Shown here one piece after another: positions 19,262 to 26,777 of a stretch of DNA of 64,000 nt. Below the pieces are notes generated by a model. The model was not told where the DNA came from. It worked only from the letters and a program-made list of their open reading frames with translations, and searched no databases. Made by a program: the position numbers and the translations under genes. The stretch's first letter is position 1, and each line of letters starts with the position of its first letter. Source of the DNA: Sphingopyxis sp. Root154. GTDB taxonomy: Bacteria; Pseudomonadota; Alphaproteobacteria; Sphingomonadales; Sphingomonadaceae. The stretch spans positions 591,973 through 655,972 of the forward strand of contig NZ_LMGI01000002.1 in NCBI RefSeq assembly GCF_001427105.1. Direction: 5' to 3'.

Positions 19262-21031
19262 CTATAATCGATCCATGCGCAGCCAAGCCTTGTCGCCGAT
19301 CCACGCCTTCGACAAGGCCTTGTCGGCGGCCGCCGCCTCCAGCCGGTTTCCCTGCGCCGCCTCGCTGCGGCCAAGCCCGTAGAGCGCCCAGCCGTTGTTC
19401 GGCGTCTGCGTCAGCGCGGCGCGAAAGGCGTCGCTCGCTTCGCGGTAGCGCCGCGCCCGGAAAAGTGACGCGCCCAGCGACTGTTTCACCGGATAATACC
19501 AATAGGGCGGCTCCTGATAGGGAATGCGGGCCTCGATTTCGATCGCATGACGGTAGAAGCCGATGGCGTCGTCGATGCGGCCCTGCGCGCTCGCGAACCG
19601 GCCGCGCGCCACCAGTTCGGCGAGCGAGACCAGATCCCCCGCCGGCACGCCCTGTTCGATCATGGCCTTCATGGCATCCGACGTCCGTATCTTGGCCATC
19701 GCCGCCAGTTCGCGGTTGAAGGACTTGCGGTCGCGGAGCCCGACATAGGCGATACTGCGGGCGAAATGCCGCATCGCCGTCGGATAGGCGAGGCTCGGGT
19801 CGGGCGCCGGCATCGCCAATATGGTTTTCGGATCGGCAAATTGCGCCATCGCAAAATAAGGCGCCGCATCGATCGACTGGATCCACGCAATCTGCGCCGA
19901 GGTCTTGGGATCGAGGACGGTCCGCAACCGCTGTGCCTCGCGAATGGCGGTGGGCATGTCACCCGCCATTTGCGCCGACGTCACGATGAAGTGGATATTG
20001 TGCGGATAATAGCCGTAGCGCACGAGCCCGTCGTCGCCGGCGCTGCGGATATATTCCTCGTCCGCGCGCGCGGCGGCGATGTTGACGCGGATCGAATCGG
20101 CGTGGCGACCGCGCAGCTGATAGATATGCCCGGGCATGTGGACGAGATGCGCCGCGCTGGGCGCCGACGGGCTCGCCAGCCGGTCGGCCGCCGCCTCGGC
20201 GCGCTGCGGATCGCTCGCCTCCATCAGATGGACATAGAGATGGTTCGCCTGAACATGGCCGGGATTGCGCCGGAGCACCGTCTCGACAAGCCGTACGGCT
20301 TCGCCGCTCCGGCCAACCGATGTCGTCTTGTCGGCCTCCCAATAGTTCCACGGGCTCGTGCCCATCACCGCTTCGGCCGTGAGCACCGCCACATCGTCGT
20401 CGCCCGGAAACCGGCGCGCGACGTCGAGCATCGCATCGGCGTAGCTGGCATCGAGCGCAGCGCGGTCGCTTTTGGGATCGCGCGAATATCGCTTTGCGAC
20501 AGCTTCGATCAGCGCCCGCTCCATCGGCGTGGAAGTACTCCGAAGCGCCATCGCCCGGTCCATCGCGCCCAGCGCCGCCTCGCGATCGCGCTCGTCCATC
20601 GGTGCATTGATATTCGGGCCGAGCGCGACGGCCTCGCCCCACCAGCACATCGCGCAATCGCGATCGAGCCGCTGCGCCTCGCGAAAGGAGCGCACCGCAC
20701 CCGCATGGTTGAAACCATAGGTCAGGAGCAGGCCCTGGCTGAAATAGCGCCGGGCCTGATCCTTGTCGGTCGAGACCGGAAACGGCGAAATGGCAAGGTC
20801 CGGAAAGAGCGGGATCGGCCTGCCCTCGCTCGCCGGCGCCGCGAACGCCGCCGCGACGAGGAGATTCTGCGCCAATGACGAACCCGCGCGCCTCGCGCCG
20901 CAGAACAGGGTGGCAATCCGGTTCGGATCCAGCGCTTCGAGGGCAGCCGCCGAAAAAGCCGGCGGCGGCGCAAAGCTCGTCAGCGAAATCCCGATTCCCA
21001 CTATCGCCGCCGCTTTGAATGGGCCAAGCAT
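19262..21031 (-). CDS. exported tetratricopeptide-repeat protein
   Basis: A 589-residue protein with a signal peptide (hydrophobic from about residue 7 to 25, cleavage near AFSAAA) and scattered TPR units. The first is the hallmark YFSQGLLLTYGFNHAGAVRSF, followed by AQRLDRDCAMCWWGEA; the last three lie near 480-570 (ASDAFRAAL, NNGWALYGLGRSEAAQG). This family of periplasmic TPR proteins is widespread in Proteobacteria and is without a defined role. The ATG at 21031 is chosen because AAGGGG lies upstream at good spacing. Confidence 0.85.
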   Translation of the reverse strand: MLGPFKAAAIVGIGISLTSFAPPPAFSAAALEALDPNRIATLFCGARRAGSSLAQNLLVAAAFAAPASEGRPIPLFPDLAISPFPVSTDKDQARRYFSQGLLLTYGFNHAGAVRSFREAQRLDRDCAMCWWGEAVALGPNINAPMDERDREAALGAMDRAMALRSTSTPMERALIEAVAKRYSRDPKSDRAALDASYADAMLDVARRFPGDDDVAVLTAEAVMGTSPWNYWEADKTTSVGRSGEAVRLVETVLRRNPGHVQANHLYVHLMEASDPQRAEAAADRLASPSAPSAAHLVHMPGHIYQLRGRHADSIRVNIAAARADEEYIRSAGDDGLVRYGYYPHNIHFIVTSAQMAGDMPTAIREAQRLRTVLDPKTSAQIAWIQSIDAAPYFAMAQFADPKTILAMPAPDPSLAYPTAMRHFARSIAYVGLRDRKSFNRELAAMAKIRTSDAMKAMIEQGVPAGDLVSLAELVARGRFASAQGRIDDAIGFYRHAIEIEARIPYQEPPYWYYPVKQSLGASLFRARRYREASDAFRAALTQTPNNGWALYGLGRSEAAQGNRLEAAAADKALSKAWIGDKAWLRMDRL

Positions 21032-21403
21032 CACAATCCCCTTTCCCCAAAGGTGACCAGAAACAGCATCGCCAAAATATCACGAATATATTACGCGCCA
21101 AAACCGAATCTTCAGCGCATTCTAATCCACTAATATTCAACGCAAGTTCGGATCACATCTATTCGTGCGCGCCTGCTCAGCCCCGAATAACTTGGAGAAT
21201 TTCCGCCGCGGACACGCCCTCCGCCCCGCCGCAATCCATAGAGATCGCGGCGGAACGATGTTTCGATGACCGTTAGCCACCGATTTCCTGCTTCCGGCTT
21301 GCAGTTGCACGGCGATGCAGCCTCCAGCAATTTTGAGGCACAAGCGAAAGATCGAACGCTCGATGGCCAGTGAAATGATGATCGGCGCCGCGGGGCGCTG
21401 GCA
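21032..21403. other. gene-free stretch between divergent genes
   Basis: About 370 bases separate the TPR gene (minus) from the transporter gene (plus). I see a moderately AT-rich core (21060-21170) that could hold the TPR promoter, but no clear repeat, RNA or conserved protein. Confidence 0.5.
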
Positions 21404-22381
21404 GTGACGCGCGGCGAACTGCGCGGCCTTATGGAAGTGCGCCAGGTCGCCATCTACTTCGGTGCCGTGCTGCTCGGCGCGCTCGCGGGCGCGCTGATAC
21501 CCGGCGCCGAAGCGCTCGAACAGGCAATCAACCCCGCGCTCGCGTTCATGCTGTTCGTGACCTTTCTCCAGGTGCCGCTGGCGGCGCTGGGCCGGGCCCT
21601 GCGCGATCTCCGGTTTCTCGCCGCGTTGCTGTCGGCCAACTTCCTTGTCGTGCCGCTGCTGGTGGCAGCGCTGATCCAGTTCGCGCCCGACGATCCGCTC
21701 ATCCGGCTCGGGGTGCTGATCGTGTTGCTTTGCCCGTGTATCGACTATGTCGTGACCTTCGCGCACCTCGGCCGCGCCGATGCACGGCTGCTGCTTGCCT
21801 CCACTCCGGCCCTGCTGATCGTCCAAATGCTTTTGCTGCCGCTCTATCTTGCCGCATTTCTCGGCGAGGCCGCTGCGGGCCTAGTCCAGGTCGGCCCGTT
21901 CATCCGCGCTTTCGCCTCGCTTATCGCCCTGCCTCTCGCGCTTGCGATCCTGTGCCAGCTCTGGGCGGCGCGCAGCCGCGCGGGCGCGCGTACTGCGGCC
22001 GCGCTCGGCCTGCTCCCCGTCCCGGCAACCGCGCTGGTGCTGTCGATCGTCATCGCCGCCGTCCTGCCGCGGCTTGGCGCCGCGATCCCGGCCGCCTTTA
22101 GCGTCTTGCCGTTCTATATCGCCTTCGCGGTGATCGCTCCCGTCGCGGGGTGGTTCGTCGCCCGCGCGGCGCAGCTCGATGCGCCCGGCGGCCGTGCGGT
22201 CGCGTTCAGCGCCGGCACACGCAATTCGCTCGTGGTGTTGCCGCTGGCGTTGGCCGTACCCGGCGCGATGCCGGTGTTGCCTGCTATCATCGTCACGCAG
22301 ACGCTCGTCGAGCTGCTATTCGAACTCCTGTATGTTCGCACGATCGCGCAAATGGGACGCGGCGCCGCGCCAAGTGCGTAA
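21404..22381 (+). CDS. ACR3/SBF-type (arsenite exporter or bile acid:sodium symporter fold) transporter
   Basis: A 325-residue inner-membrane protein with about ten hydrophobic segments in two inverted halves. The LLCPCIDYVVTF segment matches the ACR3 region around the essential Cys in the fourth segment (usually PCTDWV), so it belongs to the arsenic-resistance branch of the BART superfamily. There is no arsR, arsC or other arsenic gene nearby, so the substrate is open. The start is either the GTG at 21404 or the ATG at 21431 (MEVRQVAIYF). Confidence 0.8.
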   Translation: MTRGELRGLMEVRQVAIYFGAVLLGALAGALIPGAEALEQAINPALAFMLFVTFLQVPLAALGRALRDLRFLAALLSANFLVVPLLVAALIQFAPDDPLIRLGVLIVLLCPCIDYVVTFAHLGRADARLLLASTPALLIVQMLLLPLYLAAFLGEAAAGLVQVGPFIRAFASLIALPLALAILCQLWAARSRAGARTAAALGLLPVPATALVLSIVIAAVLPRLGAAIPAAFSVLPFYIAFAVIAPVAGWFVARAAQLDAPGGRAVAFSAGTRNSLVVLPLALAVPGAMPVLPAIIVTQTLVELLFELLYVRTIAQMGRGAAPSA

Positions 22382-22829
22382 GCCCATCGGGCACTGCGGA
22401 ATAATCGAAAGCCTCGGCCCAGCCGACGATTGAGACGCCCTGCCCGGGTGCCTCCCGGAGCAAGGATCATGCGGCCACAACGACATTTCCGCCGTGCGAT
22501 GGTTCTTGGATGTCATGAGAGGGGTAAATGGTGCAGAAGAGGAATCTATAGTTAAGTCTATGATTTTGAAAAGAAAAATATTTCTCTTCGACAGATAAAA
22601 TGATGGCCCCTTCGATGGCCCGCGTCAACATTTACTGGAGTGGTTCGAGTGTTGGAGTACTCAACAAACGCTCGCAAAATCTCATAGCGCACCAGGTGGA
22701 TCGTCGCAACCCTGCTGGCTTCTGATTCAACCATGGATGGATGCAAAGCCCCGGGTGACCGCACCGCCAATTTGTACGCAGAATATTTCGACGCCCGAAG
22801 GCTGTCTTTGCGATGGCGCGCGCTGCCAT
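22382..22829. other. gene-free stretch with an AT-rich block
   Basis: About 450 bases before the YciI promoter hold no convincing gene. Bases 22510-22620 are strikingly AT-rich for this genome and contain an imperfect palindrome around 22566-22590 (GAAAAGAAAAATATTTCTCTTC region). It could be a decayed insertion or an unrecognised regulatory area. Confidence 0.45.
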
Positions 22830-22854
22830 GGAACAAGCGACCTTGTCCCCGGTT
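22830..22854 (+). promoter_or_regulatory. EcfG-like promoter of the yciI-type gene (one mismatch)
   Basis: GGAAC-N16-GGTT, 22 bases ahead of the ATG at 22877. One base differs from the CGTT -10 element used by general-stress ECF sigma factors. Confidence 0.45.
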
Positions 22855-22876
22855 GTGGAGGGAGAAGGAGTGCAAC

Positions 22877-23209
22877 ATGCCCAAATTCGTAACGATCGGT
22901 TATGGCGACGAAGCGGGCTATCAGCGGACGCCGCAAGACGTTCGCGACGCAGCCCATGCTCATGACGACCAGCTGAAGCAAGGCGGCGCGATCATGGGAA
23001 TAGCCGGTCTGCCGGTTCAGGTGCGCAATCCCGAAGGCGAGATCGTGCAGACCACGACGGGCCCCTACCTGTCGTCATCGCTCCCGGTCGCCGGCTTCGC
23101 GCTCATCGAGGCCGCCAATCTCGGCGAAGCCATTCAATTGGCGCAGCACTCACCCTGCGCGGTCGCGCACGGCGTGATCGAAGTCTGGCCGCTCGTAGAA
23201 AGCGGCTAA
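22877..23209 (+). CDS. YciI/DGPF-domain protein
   Basis: A small cytosolic protein of 110 residues with the YCII-related ferredoxin-like fold: MPKFVTIGYGDEAGY strand, a His-Asp pair (AHDDQL) in the first helix, the TTTGPYLSSSLPVAGFALIEA core (the DGPF signature position) and a final strand HGVIEVWPL. Members act as dehalogenase-like or sensor-associated proteins, often with ECF sigma factors; the function here is unknown. GGAGAAGGAG precedes the ATG, and an EcfG-like promoter lies just upstream. Confidence 0.85.
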   Translation: MPKFVTIGYGDEAGYQRTPQDVRDAAHAHDDQLKQGGAIMGIAGLPVQVRNPEGEIVQTTTGPYLSSSLPVAGFALIEAANLGEAIQLAQHSPCAVAHGVIEVWPLVESG

Positions 23210-23223
23210 CACGTCCGAAATCG

Positions 23224-23643
23224 TCATGCGAGCAAGTCCAGCGTGCGCGCGTCACGCGCACCGCCGAACCAGCGATCCAGCGCGGCGCCAAACAACGGAT
23301 GGCCATCGATGGCCTCGAACAATGTCAGTGACGACCGCAGTTTCACCGCATCGACCTTTCCGAACACAGCCACCGGATCGCTCGCGGCCAGATCCTGGAG
23401 AGCTTCGACGCATTCGCGATAGCGTGCACCGAGCAGCGAATGCCGGAGATAAGCACGAGCCTCGTCGGCGGAACGGATCGCAAACCGCTCCGCCATTGCG
23501 CTGCGCCCGAGGCCCGTAAACTGAGGGAAGATGAACCACATCCAGTGCGAGCGCTTGGCGCCGCGTTTTATCTCGGCGAGCGCGCGCGGATAAATCTCCT
23601 CCTGCGCGGCAACGAATCGCTCAAGTCCCTGCTCACCGCTCAC
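23224..23643 (-). CDS. DUF1810 family protein
   Basis: A 139-residue protein with the DUF1810 hallmarks: LERFVAAQE at the start, the KRSHWMWFIFPQ motif, the AYLRHSLLGARYREC helix and the C-terminal FDGHPLF-like segment (FEAIDGHPLFGAALDRWF). It is cytosolic and of unknown function. The GTG start at 23643 overlaps the stop of a tiny upstream reading frame (GTGA), which suggests translational coupling. Confidence 0.88.
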   Translation of the reverse strand: MSGEQGLERFVAAQEEIYPRALAEIKRGAKRSHWMWFIFPQFTGLGRSAMAERFAIRSADEARAYLRHSLLGARYRECVEALQDLAASDPVAVFGKVDAVKLRSSLTLFEAIDGHPLFGAALDRWFGGARDARTLDLLA

Positions 23644-23729
23644 AGCGCGAGCGCTGCCTGCGCGGCCGGCTCGCCATAAATCTCAATGATGCGTTCGGCC
23701 ATATCGATTTCGAGCCTGTCATTGCACAT
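23640..23729 (-). CDS. possible 29-residue leader peptide or small protein before the DUF1810 gene
   Basis: A short frame starting at the ATG at 23729 encodes MCNDRLEIDMAERIIEIYGE followed by PAAQAALAL, which looks helical and coding-like. Its TGA overlaps the GTG start of the DUF1810 gene by four bases. There is an in-frame stop upstream. The ribosome site is weak, so it may be chance. Confidence 0.35.
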   Translation of the reverse strand: MCNDRLEIDMAERIIEIYGEPAAQAALAL

Positions 23730-23831
23730 TTGCTTGCCGCCGCTGGCTCTTGCGCCTCATCTTCGTTCTTATTATGTTCCATATGTGACGATCACGCAAC
23801 CCCTTTTGACCCGGACGCACTTGGCTGCGGC

Positions 23832-24434
23832 GTGAAAGCGCTCGTGCATCGCGACGCCGACAATGCCGCTGCCCGGGCACCGCAGCCCGACCTGTTCGGT
23901 CCGCCTCTCCTTGCCGGCCTCACCTATTGCGATGACATCATCTCGCACGCCGAAGAAGCAGCCTTGATCGCCGGTATCCAAGCCGCCGAGCTCACGCCCT
24001 TCCAGTTCCAGCAATGGGAAGGAAAACGCCTCACCCGTTCCTTCGGCTGGACCTATGATTTCCAGACCGGTCGTTTCGCGCCGGGCGAACCGATCCCCGA
24101 CTGGATCGCGCCGCTTCGCCGGAAAGCCGCGTGCTTCGCCGGTCTCGCGCCCGAAGATTTCGAGCAGCTCCTCCTCATCCAATATGGAACGGGCGCGGGG
24201 ATCGGCTGGCACCGCGATCGGCCCGTGTTCGAACATGTCGTCGGCATCTCGCTCGGCGCACCGGCGACGATGCGGTTTCGTCGCCGCGCCGGGGCGAAGT
24301 TCGAGCGTGCGACCGCCCAGCTTGCGCCGCGATCGATCTATCATTTGAGCGGCGAGGCGCGCGACGACTGGGAACATAGCATCGCCGCGATGGCGGAACC
24401 GCGCTGGTCGGTCACCTTTCGCAGCCTCCGGTAG
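23832..24434 (+). CDS. AlkB-type 2-oxoglutarate/Fe(II) dioxygenase
   Basis: Repairs alkylated bases in DNA or RNA by oxidative demethylation. The 200 residues carry the iron site HxD (GWHRDRP) and distal His (DDWEHSI), the substrate-loop WTYDF region, and the 2-oxoglutarate Arg pair near the end (RWSVTFRSLR). The family sequence begins around PQPDLFGPPLLAGL, so the start is uncertain: GTG at 23832 or 23844 are the nearest options, and a TTG at 23730 is possible but adds unlike sequence. Just across a convergent gap lies a possible RNA-acting 2H phosphoesterase. Confidence 0.85.
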   Translation: MKALVHRDADNAAARAPQPDLFGPPLLAGLTYCDDIISHAEEAALIAGIQAAELTPFQFQQWEGKRLTRSFGWTYDFQTGRFAPGEPIPDWIAPLRRKAACFAGLAPEDFEQLLLIQYGTGAGIGWHRDRPVFEHVVGISLGAPATMRFRRRAGAKFERATAQLAPRSIYHLSGEARDDWEHSIAAMAEPRWSVTFRSLR

Positions 24435-24437
24435 GTC

Positions 24438-24471
24438 GGCGCCTGCCCTGAAGAGGTAAAGGCAGGACGCC
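24438..24471. terminator. imperfect hairpin between convergent genes
   Basis: GGCGcCTGCC pairs with GGCAGgaCGCC around a 13-base loop, just after the alkB-type gene and before the 3' end of the facing operon. No T-run is present. Confidence 0.35.
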
Positions 24472-24556
24472 GAGGCGTTACCTCCTTGGCGGTTCCGACA
24501 ACTCTGACCGTCGCTGCCGACGTGGATTGCTGCGGCTCTGCTGATATTTTCTTTGG

Positions 24557-24928
24557 TCAAAAACGGGCCGGAATAATGGTAATTTCGATCGGCACCGCGA
24601 GCGGGCGCCATCCGTCACGCGTCAGCAATTCATTGCTTTCGACCGCCTTGCGTCCGAGCGCCCGATCCAGCGACCAGGTGATGTGGAAGATGCTCCCGTC
24701 AGGCCGTTTCGCGGAGCCGGCGATTGCGACGACGAGGGCTTCAAGCCCTTCCCCGTCGTCGGCATGGCCAATGACCGTAGCCGTGGTCTCGGTCGGCAGC
24801 GGCGCATCTTTGGCGGCATGCCCGGCAAGCGTGATATGGTCGGCGATCATGTCATGCCAGTGCGGCGGAAAGAGATCGAGAAGAAGCTCGCGGCACGCGG
24901 GATCGAGTTTCCATCCGGTCGCGGTCAC
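24557..24928 (-). CDS. possible 2H phosphoesterase/RNA-ligase-associated protein
   Basis: The 123 residues match no family I can name with certainty, but the protein carries two HxT motifs, DHITLAGH (His31, Thr33) and FHITWSLD (His82, Thr84), each at the end of a beta strand. Two HxT/S motifs are the catalytic signature of 2H phosphoesterases and tRNA-ligase cyclic phosphodiesterases, so I infer action on a 2',3'-cyclic phosphate or similar RNA end. It is last in an operon after hemerythrin and CinA-like genes. It starts at the GTG at 24928; an in-frame stop 36 bases upstream excludes a long extension. Confidence 0.6.
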   Translation of the reverse strand: MTATGWKLDPACRELLLDLFPPHWHDMIADHITLAGHAAKDAPLPTETTATVIGHADDGEGLEALVVAIAGSAKRPDGSIFHITWSLDRALGRKAVESNELLTRDGWRPLAVPIEITIIPARF

Positions 24929-24958
24929 GATGGGAGGCTCGATACCAAGGTCGCGCGC

Positions 24959-25477
24959 TCAAGCCGAATGAAGCACCGGCGCGCCGTGCGCCTCAACGGC
25001 TTCCGTCATCATGGCAAGCGCGGCAGCGACGGCATGGTCGAGCACCGCGCTGCGGCCGAGATCGCCGAAATGACATTCCTGCGCGAAGCGTCGTCCTTCG
25101 CGGGTCGCGCAGGCGAGATGGACGAGGCCGACTTCCTCGTCCTTCTCGCGCGGACCGCAAAAGCCGGTGATGGCTATCGCGAAATCGGCCGGGCCGTTCG
25201 CGAGTGCGCCCGCCGCCATTGCTTCGGCGACCTCGGAATTGACGGCTTCGCAGCGCTCGGCGTCGGCGCGGTCGACCCCGAGCATCTCGCATTTCGCGTC
25301 GATTGAATAGACGACGTAGCCGCGCTCGAGATGCGAGCCGAGCGCGGCTTCGCGAGCCATCAAGGCGGCCAGCTGGCCGCCCGTGCAGCTCTCGGCGATC
25401 GCCCAGCGAAGCTCGCTGCCCGCGAGCGCGGCAGCCAGCCGTTGTATATGCCGGTCGATATCGCGCTGCGCGGACAT
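24959..25477 (-). CDS. stand-alone CinA C-terminal (nicotinamide-nucleotide amidohydrolase-type) protein
   Basis: A 172-residue domain that in PncC converts NMN to nicotinate mononucleotide. It shows the AESCTGGQLAALM catalytic loop, the GYVVYS strand, ALANGPADFAIAITGFCGP (normally GIAGP) and VGLVHLAC. The N-terminal MoaB-like half of full CinA is absent, as in PncC/YgaD. It lies four bases after the hemerythrin gene and 30 before the putative 2H phosphoesterase gene, so the three form one stress-controlled transcript. Confidence 0.85.
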   Translation of the reverse strand: MSAQRDIDRHIQRLAAALAGSELRWAIAESCTGGQLAALMAREAALGSHLERGYVVYSIDAKCEMLGVDRADAERCEAVNSEVAEAMAAGALANGPADFAIAITGFCGPREKDEEVGLVHLACATREGRRFAQECHFGDLGRSAVLDHAVAAALAMMTEAVEAHGAPVLHSA

Positions 25478-25481
25478 GAGC

Positions 25482-25976
25482 TTACATCGTGGTGGTCTTG
25501 GCGGGCGGAAGCCCGGTCGTCTCGGCCTGCGCCTTCAATTCTTCCTTGCGCGCGAGCATCTGCTCGCCAAGCGCGTCGAGATCGACGTCGGCGGCGCGCG
25601 CCTGCTGGAACATGTTGTCGTGCTGCTTTTCCTCTTCCTTCACATGATGCTCGATTTCTTCCTTGAGCACCGTGACCTTGGAATCGAAGAACTCGTCGTC
25701 GGGGCTCGATGCGACGATCTCGTTGATCAGGATTTTCGCGCCGTCATGCTCGACATAGGCTTCCTTCAGGAGATCGTCGTCGATCTTGCCCTTGAGCGCC
25801 GGATAGAAGACCTCTTCCTCGATCTGGGCATGAATCTTGAGCTCGGTGCAGATCTTGTCGGCTATCTGCCCCTTCTCCTTCGAGCCGCCGGCCTTTTCGA
25901 ACTTGGCGAACAGCGCCTCGACCTCGCGATGATCCTTGGTCAGAATATGGGTAGCGTCGGTGTCGATCGGTTTCAT
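25482..25976 (-). CDS. hemerythrin-domain (HHE) protein
   Basis: A cytosolic 164-residue four-helix protein likely to bind a di-iron centre and oxygen or NO. The ligand pattern is present: TKDHREVEALF, LKIHAQIEEEVFYPAL, YVEHDGAK and EEIEHHVKEEE, then a Lys/Glu-rich C-terminal helix. The ATG at 25976 has GGAG seven bases upstream; an ATG at 25988 is less likely. It heads an operon with CinA-like and 2H-like genes and has an exact GCAAC-N16-CGTT promoter at 26012-26036. Confidence 0.9.
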   Translation of the reverse strand: MKPIDTDATHILTKDHREVEALFAKFEKAGGSKEKGQIADKICTELKIHAQIEEEVFYPALKGKIDDDLLKEAYVEHDGAKILINEIVASSPDDEFFDSKVTVLKEEIEHHVKEEEKQHDNMFQQARAADVDLDALGEQMLARKEELKAQAETTGLPPAKTTTM

Positions 25977-26011
25977 TGCAGTCTCCATCTGCCCGCCCGC
26001 TTGCTTTGATA

Positions 26012-26036
26012 AACGGAGAATTTTGCCGAAGGTTGC
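26012..26036 (-). promoter_or_regulatory. EcfG-type promoter of the hemerythrin operon (exact)
   Basis: GCAAC-N16-CGTT reading leftward, with the -10 element 35 bases upstream of the ATG at 25976. Confidence 0.65.
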
Positions 26037-26166
26037 GTATGAAACGAGGGCGCGGGGAGCCTTTGCACCGCGCAACCGTTGCGAGCGCGAGGGGACGACA
26101 TTGCGAGGTGAACAAAATGTCCGAAGCGAAACACTGGTTCGATTTTCCGTCCGCGCGATACCAGCG

Positions 26167-26748
26167 ATGACAACGGTGATTGCGCCGCGCAGCGGCGTCG
26201 CTTTCCGGCTGTCGAAAGACCAGATCCTGCGCGTCATCGATCCCGAAGGCGGCCAGGTCAGCGACTTGCTCGCCTATAACGCCTCCGATGTTCGCGAAGC
26301 CATTTCCAATGGGCGGACCTTCGATTATGAAGAGACTATCCAGCTCACCAAGGGCAACCGGCTCTGGTCGAACCGGTCGAACCCCATGATCGAGATCGTC
26401 GAGGACAGCGCCGGCACCCACGACTTTCTGCTCACGCCGTGCAGCGAGGCGACTTTCCGTCATTTCTATGCAGACAAGCCCGTGCATCGCGGATGCTTCG
26501 GCAACCTCGCCGAAGCGCTCGCGCCGTTCGGGATCGAGGCCGACGCCATTCCGGTCGCTTTCAATATCTTCATGAACGTTCCCGTCGGCCCGGACGGCCG
26601 CATCAAGGTACTCGCGCCGCCCACCGCACCGGGCGATTTCATCCGCCTGCGCGCGCTCGACGATCTGATCATCGGGCTCACGGCCTGCTCGGCCTATGAC
26701 AGCTGCGGCGGGAGTTTCAAACCGATCCACTATGAGATTGAGCGATGA
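26167..26748 (+). CDS. urea-carboxylase-associated family (DUF1989) protein
   Basis: A 193-residue protein of the DUF1989 family often found with urea amidolyase or allophanate genes. It shows GQVSDLLAYNASD, the SNGRTFDYEETIQLTKGNRLWSN-type strand region (only short parts are diagnostic), DFLLTPCSEATF and FNIFMNVPVGPDG. The family probably binds a metal or small carbamoyl compound. There is no urease or amidolyase gene here, so its role is unclear. The ATG at 26167 starts the conserved region and is divergent from the hemerythrin operon. Confidence 0.85.
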   Translation: MTTVIAPRSGVAFRLSKDQILRVIDPEGGQVSDLLAYNASDVREAISNGRTFDYEETIQLTKGNRLWSNRSNPMIEIVEDSAGTHDFLLTPCSEATFRHFYADKPVHRGCFGNLAEALAPFGIEADAIPVAFNIFMNVPVGPDGRIKVLAPPTAPGDFIRLRALDDLIIGLTACSAYDSCGGSFKPIHYEIER

Positions 26749-26777
26749 AAGAGGCTCGCCAGCCGCCGGCCAAGCCG

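Noticed and set aside
22558..22884. 108-codon reverse frame in the AT-rich gap before the YciI gene
   Set aside because: No ribosome site, no recognisable pattern, and it runs through the YciI promoter region.
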